Positions 15,799 to 24,151 of a stretch of DNA of 64,000 nucleotides are shown piece after piece. A model generated the notes under the pieces. That model was not told the origin of the DNA and searched no databases. It saw only the letters and a program-made list of their open reading frames with translations. The DNA is taken from contig NZ_LIPW01000006.1 in the NCBI RefSeq assembly GCF_001418345.1, positions 1-64,000 on the forward strand, written 5' to 3'. The stretch comes from Pseudidiomarina woesei. GTDB taxonomy: Bacteria; Pseudomonadota; Gammaproteobacteria; Enterobacterales; Alteromonadaceae. The first letter of the stretch is position 1; every line of letters begins with the position of its first letter. A program made the position numbers and the translations under genes.

Positions 15799-17251
15799 CA
15801 AGACGACGAGCAAAGTCGCGCATAATAATGTGATAGAGCTCGTCACCTAACAGCAAGTCTTCAACTCCCGCGTCTATCGACGGATTGTCGTTAATTTCAA
15901 TGATAACCGGCCCTTTTGCAGTAACTTTCATGTCGACACCGTACAAGCCATCGCCAATAAGGCGCGTGGCTTGTAACGCTGTGCGCACTACGTCTTTCGG
16001 TACCTGATGCACACCTATAGTTTCAAACCCACCAGACTTGGCTCGACTAGTTGAGCTAGCATGGTTGTAAATTTGCCAATGATTACGCGCCATAAAATAT
16101 TTACAGGCATAAATTGGTCGATTATTTAAAATACCGATACGCCAGTCAAAGTCAGTTTTCACAAATTCTTGTGCGAGCAAAATCGTCGATTTATTAAATA
16201 ACTCTGCAGCAACGCGACGAAATTCCTGTTCATTTTCGGCTTTTTCAACGCCAATTGAAAAAGAACCATCTGGAATTTTTAATACCACCGGGTAGCCTAA
16301 ACGTTCACCAATTTTTGCGTAGTCAAGTTCTTGTTGGCTAAGCAATAATTCGGTGCGTGGTGTAGGAATATGGTGTTTGTCTAATAGCTCTTTCAAAAAT
16401 ACTTTATTGGCGCATTGCAAAATTGAATGCGGTGCGTCAATAACCACCATGCCGTTTGCTTCTGCTTTTTTAGCAAAATGGTAGGTGTAATGATTTATTC
16501 GCGTTGTTTCGCGAATAAACAAAGCGTCAAACTCCAATAATCGATTGTAGTCTTCAGCGGTAATAAGCTCGGCATCAATGTCCGCTTCTTTGGCTGCTTT
16601 AATAAATTTTTGCAGTGCTTTCTTATCGCTCGTTGGAATCGGTTCATTAGGGTCGTGCAAAATCGCCAAATCGTAGCGGTACTCTTTGGGGGCGCGTGCT
16701 TTGCGCCAAACGCGTTTACTAAAGCTATCCAAAGCGTCACCAAAAAACGTTTGTTGGTCGTCGGATAAATCTGGCAGTGCGCCGGCAATTAGTTGATTGA
16801 TAAACCAACGACCTTGATAACTGAACTCGACCCATATGATGGGGCAGGGGTAGCGATCAAATATCTGTCGTGCGAAGTTACTCAGCAATGGTTGTTCTGT
16901 TTGTCCAAAGCAAATAAGCACACGAACTGACTTTTCTTTGTCGGCGGCGCTTAGAAATTTGTTCAGCGCTTTATCAGTATTCGCGAGTAATAACTGATAA
17001 TGATTAAAGTTGGCTAAGTCGTTAATTGTAGTAACCGACGGGAGTACGCGCTGCCCCCGAGCTTCCGCTAACAAGCTAACGTAATAGCCAGTTGATAAAT
17101 AGCTTAAATCGCCGCACAAATTGAGGATTTGAGTGCGACTTTTACTTGATGTTTGAAGTAAGTATTCACTAGCGGTAACGGTTGACTGGCTAGGGTAATA
17201 CGGCTGCCAGTCGGTAATGTCATCAAGAATGATTAAAGCTGAGTTTTGCAT
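15788..17251 (-). CDS. RLAN-domain RimK-like ATP-grasp ligase
   Basis: 487 residues. The N-terminal part (about 1-190; LNLCGDLSYLSTGYYVSLLAEARGQRVLPS) is an RLAN domain, the module named for preceding RimK-like ligases. The C-terminal half is an ATP-grasp domain with DAPHSILQCANKVFLKELLDKHHIPTPRT, VVLKIPDGSFSIGV (lid loop), and the Mg-binding end KGPVIIEINDNPSIDAG. RimK enzymes add glutamate to ribosomal S6 or join amino acids to peptides; the substrate here is unknown. It overlaps the downstream GNAT gene, indicating a two-gene unit. Confidence 0.88.
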   Translation of the reverse strand: MQNSALIILDDITDWQPYYPSQSTVTASEYLLQTSSKSRTQILNLCGDLSYLSTGYYVSLLAEARGQRVLPSVTTINDLANFNHYQLLLANTDKALNKFLSAADKEKSVRVLICFGQTEQPLLSNFARQIFDRYPCPIIWVEFSYQGRWFINQLIAGALPDLSDDQQTFFGDALDSFSKRVWRKARAPKEYRYDLAILHDPNEPIPTSDKKALQKFIKAAKEADIDAELITAEDYNRLLEFDALFIRETTRINHYTYHFAKKAEANGMVVIDAPHSILQCANKVFLKELLDKHHIPTPRTELLLSQQELDYAKIGERLGYPVVLKIPDGSFSIGVEKAENEQEFRRVAAELFNKSTILLAQEFVKTDFDWRIGILNNRPIYACKYFMARNHWQIYNHASSTSRAKSGGFETIGVHQVPKDVVRTALQATRLIGDGLYGVDMKVTAKGPVIIEINDNPSIDAGVEDLLLGDELYHIIMRDFARRLDEK

Positions 17252-17414
17252 GATTGCTCCAATGCTAATTTGCCGCGCATTTTTAGCTTAATTTGATCAA
17301 AAAACAATAGCCCTACGAAATATATTTTTCGGTAAATTTTTACTATGAAAAATAGCCCTATTGGTCCATGTAAGCTATTCTTGTTGTTACAAATATAGCG
17401 TGGAGTTTATTTAT

Positions 17415-17921
17415 ATGCTCACTTTGCTGGCAAAGTTTTTTAAAGCACTCAACTCTGAGTCTGGTGCATGGGCGTTAGCGTTTGCATTTGTGCTTGGTAT
17501 GGTGATGGGGTTTACACCACTATGGCGAGTGCACAATCTGGTTATTTTACTGATCGCGTTGTTATTTCGAATTAACCTAACTGGGTTTATTTTGAGTTTT
17601 GCTGTCTGCTCAGCGATTGCCTATTTACTCGACCCATGGTTTCACCAAGTAGGCTTCTACTTCCTCTCGCATGAAAGTTGGCAACCGTTGTGGCAGTCGT
17701 TATATCAGTCAGCTTTTTGGCGGGTCATGCAATTCCACCACACTATTACCCTCGGCAGTTTACTTCTAAGTATCGCGTTTGCTCCTATCTTATTGGGGGG
17801 CAGCTTTTATGTTATCACCCAGTATCGGCGTCGCATTCAAACTTGGTTTAATAAACTCAAAATTGTACAAATGCTTAAGGCCAACAGGTTCTGGGCTATT
17901 TATTCAGAGTTACGAGGCTAA
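17415..17921 (+). CDS. TIGR03546 family membrane protein
   Basis: 168 residues, a DUF2062-like inner-membrane protein: MLTLLAKFFKALNSESGAWALAFAFVLGMVMGFTPLWRVHNLVILLIALLFRINLTGF, followed by two further hydrophobic segments and a basic C-terminus. ATG 17415 follows GTGGAG and gives the family start; an upstream frame to 17361 lacks such a site. It is 5 bp from the TIGR03545 gene, a pairing conserved in Alteromonadales and Vibrio relatives. No function has been established to my knowledge. Confidence 0.88.
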   Translation: MLTLLAKFFKALNSESGAWALAFAFVLGMVMGFTPLWRVHNLVILLIALLFRINLTGFILSFAVCSAIAYLLDPWFHQVGFYFLSHESWQPLWQSLYQSAFWRVMQFHHTITLGSLLLSIAFAPILLGGSFYVITQYRRRIQTWFNKLKIVQMLKANRFWAIYSELRG

Positions 17922-17926
17922 TCATT

Positions 17927-19714
17927 ATGACTGATACAACATCAAAGCCGCAGATGCGTCGCAGTGCTATTCGCTGGCCAGGCTTAGCTGCATTTGTCAT
18001 TATCTGTGCATTGTTAGCAGCGTTTACCTGGTTGCTGTTAGACACTATTTTAAAGTGGACTTTTGAAACCTCTGTGGGCACTTTGAACGGAGCCGAAGTC
18101 AATATTGAGTCGGTTGAGCATAGCTGGAGCCCTTTAGGTGTCAAAATATCTGGCATACAGGTAACCGACCCAGCGCAGCCGCAAATTAATCGGTTGGTGA
18201 TTGGTGAAGTAACCGCGCAACTGAACCTAGAGCAATTGCTATTGGGCCGCTTGCACTTTGAAAATGTGGTTAGTTCAGGTATTCGCGCGTTCCAACCTCG
18301 CCAAACGCCGGGTGAGGTTTATGCCGCGCCAACTAAAGAGGATGCCAAGGCTTGGGCTAAACAGGGGCTTGAGTCGCTAAATTTAAGCTTACCTAGTACT
18401 GATGACATTATTGCTCGCCTTGATTTAAAAACGCCTGCGGCAATTGAGCAAGCTAAAGCATCTATTGCGCAGAGCAAAGAAACACTTGAAGACGTTAAGG
18501 CGAAGCTGCCTACTCGCGAAAAGCTAGCTGAATATGAACAACAATTGAAAGCTCTTAGTGAGAGTAAAATTGAAACGCCAGCACAGTTGCAGCAAAAGCG
18601 CGAAGAATTTACTGCGTTGAAAGAAAAGTTTGAGGCTGACAAAGCGCAAGTTAATGAGATAAAAGCATCTGCACAACAATCTATATCGCAGTTAAAGGCT
18701 GCGTTTGCAGCAGTGAAAGCTGCGCCAGCCGCTGATATGGAACGTGCTCAACAACTCATGCAGTTAAATAGCGAAGGTTTAAGCGAAATAACTGCGGTAT
18801 TGTTCGGTGAACAAATGCGTCGGTGGAGCGAATATATGCTGCTTGCTTATGAGCAATTAGCGCCAATGTTGGCACGCTCGGCTGATGAAAAACTGATCAA
18901 GCCACAACGCGGAGAAGGTATTTGGTTTGAGTTTAGCGATACTCAACAACCACCGTCATTTTTAATCAAAAAAGCCAAAACCGAATTTGCTTGGGGCGAA
19001 TCGGTATTGGACGTAGATTGGGCAAATATCACGCATCAGCATGAGCAACTCGGTCAGCCTACGACATTTGTAGCGCGTGCAGCCAATTCGGCTTTATGGA
19101 AGTTATTAAACCTCAACGGTGAACTTGCTTTAACAGCAGAGGGTATAGATGCAAAACAGCAGTGGCAAGTTCAAGGTATTCGGTTGGACAATGTTAAGCT
19201 GAGTGAGCAAAGTCAATTTACAGCAACCTTATTAGCCTCGTTACTAGACTCTGAAGGCACAGTAACTTTGCAGAACAGTGTCTTCGACGGCGGTGGTACC
19301 GTTCGGCTATCCGACATGAACGTGACAGCAGAGGCTGACAATAAGTGGGCAGCTGTAGTTGCCAACGCGCTAACTCAGCTAAACCGGTTAGATATCAATG
19401 CTGATATTGCTGGCCAGCTAACACAGCCAACGTTCAGCTTTGCTTCTGATTTAGATCGTCAGTTGGGAAATGCACTTAAAGCGGCGGCTTTAGACGCTGG
19501 GAAAGCTGAATTGTCTGGCCTGCAGAGCCGTCTGCAAGAACAATCTAATAGCTTTTTAGGTGACAACCAAGACGATTTAGCAGCATTTGAAGGCTTGCTG
19601 TCTGATGCTGAGCAACGCGATAAGAAGCTTCAAGATTTATTAAAATCCAAGTTCGAAGGCGCTATAGAAGACAAATTAAAAGATAAGCTAAAAGGTATTT
19701 TGGGTGGCAATTAA
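17927..19714 (+). CDS. TIGR03545 family envelope protein
   Basis: 595 residues. A cytoplasmic start and one N-terminal membrane helix (LAAFVIICALLAAFTWLLLD) are followed by an AsmA/DUF748-like beta segment (NGAEVNIESVEHSWSPLGVKISGIQVTDP, NRLVIGEVTAQLNLEQLLLGRLHFENV). A long coiled coil (about 150-270) and a C-terminal beta region plus lysine-rich helix follow. The AsmA-like start suggests a periplasmic role in moving or organising lipids, but this is inference. Paired with TIGR03546 upstream. Confidence 0.85.
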   Translation: MTDTTSKPQMRRSAIRWPGLAAFVIICALLAAFTWLLLDTILKWTFETSVGTLNGAEVNIESVEHSWSPLGVKISGIQVTDPAQPQINRLVIGEVTAQLNLEQLLLGRLHFENVVSSGIRAFQPRQTPGEVYAAPTKEDAKAWAKQGLESLNLSLPSTDDIIARLDLKTPAAIEQAKASIAQSKETLEDVKAKLPTREKLAEYEQQLKALSESKIETPAQLQQKREEFTALKEKFEADKAQVNEIKASAQQSISQLKAAFAAVKAAPAADMERAQQLMQLNSEGLSEITAVLFGEQMRRWSEYMLLAYEQLAPMLARSADEKLIKPQRGEGIWFEFSDTQQPPSFLIKKAKTEFAWGESVLDVDWANITHQHEQLGQPTTFVARAANSALWKLLNLNGELALTAEGIDAKQQWQVQGIRLDNVKLSEQSQFTATLLASLLDSEGTVTLQNSVFDGGGTVRLSDMNVTAEADNKWAAVVANALTQLNRLDINADIAGQLTQPTFSFASDLDRQLGNALKAAALDAGKAELSGLQSRLQEQSNSFLGDNQDDLAAFEGLLSDAEQRDKKLQDLLKSKFEGAIEDKLKDKLKGILGGN

Positions 19715-19719
19715 ACCGA

Positions 19720-19748
19720 AGAGAACACCGGTTAAACCGGTGTTCTCT
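19720..19748. terminator. Hairpin between converging genes
   Basis: Perfect 14-bp arms AGAGAACACCGGTT (19720-19733) and AACCGGTGTTCTCT (19735-19748) with a one-base centre. No T-run follows on either side, so it is only a possible terminator or transcript-stabilising hairpin. Confidence 0.5.
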
Positions 19749-19754
19749 GCCGCA

Positions 19755-20933
19755 TTAGTTATTGATAAATTCTGCTAACTCATCTGCTTTAGATTGAATA
19801 TTGTAAACACCGTCTAAATGCCCGAAGGTGCCATCAATTTCAGCGTACTTAGGCTGCTCGCCTTGTGCTTCTAAAACCTCCACGGCTTGCTTCGCCAGAT
19901 AGGGTTGCAGCAACAAATCATTTTTTGCCGGTAGAAATAGTGTTTTTGCTTTTACCTGTGCAAGGCCTGTTGCCAAGTCTTTATCATGACCCGCGACAAA
20001 AAGCTGATTTGCACGAACTAAATAAAGAATATGATTGGCGTCTGCCAGCGGTGCGCGTTGCGTGGCGCCACCAAACCAAAAGTCGGTGGCGGGTAGGCCA
20101 TTCAGCACGCTGTCGAGTGCTGATTTAGGTAATACTTCTTGCGACGGAGACATTGCATTGAAGGCCACTGGATGCATAGCTTGCTGAGTAATCATGACTA
20201 AACTGTTGGTAACGCCAGCTAGCGGTGCTTGTCCACCGTAGTAATCCCCACCATTCCAGTTTGGGTCTAAGCGAATAGGCCGTGCCCAATGCTCAAGAGC
20301 GGTTATGGTCCAGGCGTCCATTGCGCCCGCACCAATTACCGACACCATGCGCTCCACCATGTCAGGGTAAGCCGCCGCCCACTCAATCGCTTGCAATGAA
20401 CCCATGGACGCACCGACGACAGCATGCAGCTTGTTGATACCCAAACTTTGCAACAGGGCATGTTGAACGTTTACAAAGTCTCGAATAGTTACTACCGGAA
20501 AATCTAAACCGTATGGTTTACCTGTTTCAGGGTTAATTGATGCAGGCCCAGTCGTAACAACATGTGGCAAGTTAGGAAAAGCATTCACCAAAGTGTCAGA
20601 ACTAATTACGTAGTATTTATTCGTATCAATCGCTTTGCCGGGGCCAATAATTGCATCCCAGTAACCGGGTTGTGGGTCATCTGGGGTGTATTTGCCAGCA
20701 GCATGACTATTGCCCGAAAAAAAGTGGGTAATAAGAATAACATTGTCTTTATTTTCATTGAGCTTGCCATAGGCTTCCCAGCCGACATTAACTTCAGCAA
20801 TAGTTTCGCCGCTTACGGTACTAAAGTTTTTGGTGCTGAAGGTCTTCTTTGTAACGAGTAGATCGGCATGAGCCACAGAGCTACACGCAATACATGCCGC
20901 AATTAAAAAAGGAGTTATTAAACGCGAAATCAT
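19755..20933 (-). CDS. Exported MetX-like alpha/beta-hydrolase (putative esterase)
   Basis: 392 residues. A signal sequence (MISRLITPFLIAACIACSSVAHA) precedes an alpha/beta-hydrolase close to homoserine O-acetyltransferase: nucleophile Ser in VVGASMGSLQAIEW, Asp in LFLPAKNDLLL and His in GTFGHLDGVY. Export and the changed nucleophile elbow argue against a biosynthetic MetX and for an ester hydrolase or acyltransferase in the envelope. IAAC could also be a lipobox. Its start overlaps the end of the acyl-CoA synthetase gene (ATGA), third in a GntP-ligase-esterase operon, suggesting it frees the acid those proteins import and activate. Confidence 0.85.
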   Translation of the reverse strand: MISRLITPFLIAACIACSSVAHADLLVTKKTFSTKNFSTVSGETIAEVNVGWEAYGKLNENKDNVILITHFFSGNSHAAGKYTPDDPQPGYWDAIIGPGKAIDTNKYYVISSDTLVNAFPNLPHVVTTGPASINPETGKPYGLDFPVVTIRDFVNVQHALLQSLGINKLHAVVGASMGSLQAIEWAAAYPDMVERMVSVIGAGAMDAWTITALEHWARPIRLDPNWNGGDYYGGQAPLAGVTNSLVMITQQAMHPVAFNAMSPSQEVLPKSALDSVLNGLPATDFWFGGATQRAPLADANHILYLVRANQLFVAGHDKDLATGLAQVKAKTLFLPAKNDLLLQPYLAKQAVEVLEAQGEQPKYAEIDGTFGHLDGVYNIQSKADELAEFINN

Positions 20934-22597
20934 GATGATTGCTCCATCAGGTAATTGAAGTACTGCTTGCGCAGTTCATTTTTGATTAGCTTACCGGTTC
21001 CAGTGTGTGGTAAATCATCGACAATTAAAATGTCGTCGGGGGTCCACCACTTGGCTATTTTCCCAGCTAAAAACTCATAAATATCCTGTTTGCCGATAGT
21101 TGCTTTGGTATTTAGTACAACTAGAAGCAAAGGTCGCTCATCCCATTTAGGGTGCTTCACACCAATGACACAGCTTTCTTTCACTGCGGGGTGTTGACTG
21201 GTAATGCTTTCAATTTCGAGCGAACTTATCCACTCGCCACCGCTTTTAATCACATCTTTCTTACGATCAACAACCTTCATGTAGCCGTGGCTATCAATAA
21301 CTGCAATGTCACCCGTTGCTAACCAACCATCGGGAAATGTTTCTGGGTCATCACGCTGAAAATAGCGCTTTGTTATCCAAGGGCCGCGTACGCGCAGTTC
21401 GCCAGAGGTTTCGCCATCATGGGGTAGCGCATTTCCGTTGGCATCGGCAATCATCATATCTACCCCGAAGCAGGCGCGCCCAGCAGTGGTTTGTATGGCG
21501 TATCTTTCATTTTTAGGTAATGCCATTAACTGCGCTGTTGGTGGCGCTGAACACGCCAGCGGCCCAGTTTCTGTCATACCCCAAATAGGCTGCCAATAAA
21601 TGTTGTAGCACTCGTCATAAATTTTCACGAGCCCCAACGGAGACGCTGCTCCGCCAACACAAACTCGTTTTAATGAAGGAACCTTTTGCTTAGTCTCGCT
21701 TAAATAACTGTGTAAGGTTAACCAAATAGTAGGTACCCCAAGACTTACCGTAACCTGTTCCAAATGAATGAGTTCATACATCGCGTCACCGGACATACCA
21801 GCCCCTGGCAGTACTAATTTGCAGCCGGCCAATGGCGCTGCATATGGAGCTCCCCATGCCCCCACGTGATACATGGCTACCATCGGCATGAGTACTGTGT
21901 CGTCACGTAAGTCTAATAGCTCAGCGCTAGCAGTTGCTTGAGCGTGTAGCACGGTTGAACGGTGAGAGGTTAACACGCCTTTTGGGTTGCCGGTTGTGCC
22001 CGAGGTATAACATAGCAGGGCGGCCGTATTTTCGGAGAAAACTGGCCAGTCAAACTGTTGAGGCCGATTTGCCAATAGCGCTTCGTAGTTATGCACAGGT
22101 AAGCCTAAGCTTTCAATTTTTGGCTGCGCTGCTTCATCAGACAAAACAATGACGCCTTTGACGGTTTTTAGATCATTAGCAAATTCTTCAAGCAATGGCA
22201 TGAAGCTCATGTCAATAAACAGCCAAGTCGCCTCAGCGTCGTTAATGATCCACTGAATTTGATCTGCAATCAAACGCGGATTGACGGTGTGAATAACCGC
22301 ACCAATACCGCTTACGGCGTAATATAGCTCCATATGACGATAAGTATTCCACGCTAAGGTGGCAATTCGGTCACCCGGTTGTATATCTAGCTCGGTTAAG
22401 GCGTGAGCCAACTGACTGGTGCGCTGGTAACAGTCAGCATAGGTGTAGCGATGAATATCTCCCTCTATACGGCGCGAGACGATTTCTTGCGTTGGGTGTC
22501 GGCGTACTGCATGACGCAATAGATCAATGATCAGCAGCTGACTTGATTGTGCATCACCTGTTAAGACCGGGTGTGACTGCTGTGTGGTTTCAAACAT
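20930..22597 (-). CDS. AMP-binding acyl-CoA synthetase
   Basis: 555 residues of the ANL superfamily, activating a carboxylic acid to its acyl-CoA through an acyl-adenylate. Motifs: LLCYTSGTTGNPKGVLTSHRS (P-loop), IWGMTETGPL, WLATGDIAVIDSHGYMKVVDRKKDVIKSGGEWIS (hinge), and TGTGKLIKNELR with the adenylation lysine. The overall pattern resembles medium-chain or AlkK-type ligases. Neighbouring permease and esterase suggest a short or medium hydroxy or branched acid, but the acid is not readable. GGAG 8 bp upstream of ATG. Confidence 0.9.
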   Translation of the reverse strand: MFETTQQSHPVLTGDAQSSQLLIIDLLRHAVRRHPTQEIVSRRIEGDIHRYTYADCYQRTSQLAHALTELDIQPGDRIATLAWNTYRHMELYYAVSGIGAVIHTVNPRLIADQIQWIINDAEATWLFIDMSFMPLLEEFANDLKTVKGVIVLSDEAAQPKIESLGLPVHNYEALLANRPQQFDWPVFSENTAALLCYTSGTTGNPKGVLTSHRSTVLHAQATASAELLDLRDDTVLMPMVAMYHVGAWGAPYAAPLAGCKLVLPGAGMSGDAMYELIHLEQVTVSLGVPTIWLTLHSYLSETKQKVPSLKRVCVGGAASPLGLVKIYDECYNIYWQPIWGMTETGPLACSAPPTAQLMALPKNERYAIQTTAGRACFGVDMMIADANGNALPHDGETSGELRVRGPWITKRYFQRDDPETFPDGWLATGDIAVIDSHGYMKVVDRKKDVIKSGGEWISSLEIESITSQHPAVKESCVIGVKHPKWDERPLLLVVLNTKATIGKQDIYEFLAGKIAKWWTPDDILIVDDLPHTGTGKLIKNELRKQYFNYLMEQSS

Positions 22598-22612
22598 ACT
22601 GGTGTACTCCTG

Positions 22613-23908
22613 TTACCACCAAATGAACAAGCCAATGGCAATAGCTAAACCAACAAAAGGAACAACCACGGTTACGGCCGCAACTGGCCAGTAAGCAGCC
22701 TGATGCGTTTCTTTACAGATACCGCGAATGGTTGTTACTACATAGCCGTTGTGTGGCAATGAGTCGAGCGCACCTGATGAAATTGCCACAATGCGGTGGA
22801 GTTGATCTGGGTTTACGCCGGCATCAATATAGTGGGGCCCTAGTACGGGTAACGCGATGGCTTGTCCACCTGACGCAGAACCGGTTAAACCGGCAATGAC
22901 ACTTACTGCAACGGCAGCACCGACAAGCTCATTACCTGGTAGGTTGGTCATAAAAGCCACAGCTTGCTCAAAGGCTGGAGTTACTTTGGCGATACTACCG
23001 AAGCCAACCACTGCCGCGGTATTACCAATGGCTACTAGCGCGCCGGTTGATGCTTCAGTTAGAGCCTGAGATATATTGTGGAAATAGTTGCGGTTAATTA
23101 TCGCAATCGCTAAAACACCACCTGACAATGCAATAATAAGAGCGTTTTGTTTAAGTTCTTCATGAAACAGGAAGCTTAAAGTCAACACGACAATCAAAGG
23201 TACCAAACCACTTATTGGGGACGGCAATTCGCGCTCAAGGTTTTTGGGGTCATCAGCACGAGTTTCAAAAGTTTCACCATTAGCAACGGCTTTGCCGATT
23301 AAGCGATTCAACCACCAATAACCGAACAAGGCCATAAGTACAGCGACGAAAAGACTCACTTCCCATGCCGCATATGGTGAGGTGCCCAAGTATTGAATAG
23401 GTATCCAGTTTTGAATTTCTGGTGAGCCGGCTGAAGTCATCGTGAAGGTAACCGAGCCAAATGCCAAGGCGGCAGGGATAAATCGGCGGGGCAGGTTGGC
23501 ATCTTTAAACAAAGACAAGGCCATCGGGTAAACCGAAAACGCCACTACAAATACGCTAACCCCCCCATAGGTTAAAATAGCGCAGGCCAGCACGACTGCA
23601 AGCATGGCTTGTTTGCGACCAAGCTTATTAATAATCCACTTAGCTACACTGTCAGCAGCCCCTGTATCTTCCATGAACTTACCAAAAATAGAGCCGAGCA
23701 AGAACATGAAAAACCATGCTGCGACGAATGCAGCAAAACCGTCCATGTAAGCACTGACAAAATTGAGTTCACCCTGAAATAAGGGGACGTTGCTACACAA
23801 TGCAACAATGACGGCGCACAGCGGCGCACTGATAAATAAGTTCATTCCGCGTAACGTCAGAATGATAAGCAGGGCAAGCCCACCCACAAGACCAATCATG
23901 CTTAACAT
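22613..23908 (-). CDS. GntP-family permease
   Basis: 431-residue inner-membrane permease with about 12 hydrophobic segments. GntP-type blocks include GSIFGKFMEDTGAADSVAKWIINKLGRKQA, YGGVSVFVVAFSVYPMALSLFKDANLPRRFIPAALAFGSVTFTMTSAGSPEIQNWIP, and near the end GSASGGQAIALPVL with ISSGALDSLPHNGYVV. Family members take up gluconate or short hydroxy acids such as 3-hydroxybutyrate. The AGAGG site lies 6 bp upstream. First gene of the permease-ligase-esterase operon and divergent from a TonB-dependent receptor. Confidence 0.88.
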   Translation of the reverse strand: MLSMIGLVGGLALLIILTLRGMNLFISAPLCAVIVALCSNVPLFQGELNFVSAYMDGFAAFVAAWFFMFLLGSIFGKFMEDTGAADSVAKWIINKLGRKQAMLAVVLACAILTYGGVSVFVVAFSVYPMALSLFKDANLPRRFIPAALAFGSVTFTMTSAGSPEIQNWIPIQYLGTSPYAAWEVSLFVAVLMALFGYWWLNRLIGKAVANGETFETRADDPKNLERELPSPISGLVPLIVVLTLSFLFHEELKQNALIIALSGGVLAIAIINRNYFHNISQALTEASTGALVAIGNTAAVVGFGSIAKVTPAFEQAVAFMTNLPGNELVGAAVAVSVIAGLTGSASGGQAIALPVLGPHYIDAGVNPDQLHRIVAISSGALDSLPHNGYVVTTIRGICKETHQAAYWPVAAVTVVVPFVGLAIAIGLFIWW

Positions 23909-23965
23909 GAATTACCTCTTTAACCGGTTCGTTTCAGATGTGCCATGACCCGAAGCGCCGTGTTG

Positions 23966-24029
23966 GTGTTTGTATGATGCGTGAATCATTTATTTTTTTA
24001 CATAGTACTAACGTACAGAATACAAACAC
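23966..24029. promoter_or_regulatory. Widely spaced inverted repeat in the GntP/receptor intergenic region
   Basis: GTGTTTGTAT at 23966-23975 and its exact complement ATACAAACAC at 24020-24029, centres 54 bp apart, about five helical turns. They lie between the divergent permease operon and receptor gene, suited to a dimeric or looping regulator. CrbR-like control is a guess. Confidence 0.45.
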
Positions 24030-24076
24030 AAAACTTTCAGCTAGGGTACATAGGCCATGACACAAGAATCGCTTGA

Positions 24077-24092
24077 GTTGCAGTATTGCAAC
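24077..24092. promoter_or_regulatory. Operator-like dyad upstream of the TonB receptor
   Basis: GTTGCA-GTAT-TGCAAC, a perfect 6-4-6 inverted repeat 60 bp before the receptor start. Its form is that of a dimeric repressor or activator site; the protein is unknown. Confidence 0.4.
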
Positions 24093-24151
24093 AGAAATAA
24101 CAACAAAACTAGACAGATACAACAACTTAACCATCTCGGGAGATTGACATC

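Noticed and set aside
19720-19748. Strong intrinsic terminator
   Set aside because: The hairpin is perfect but neither strand has a following T-run; kept only as a possible hairpin.
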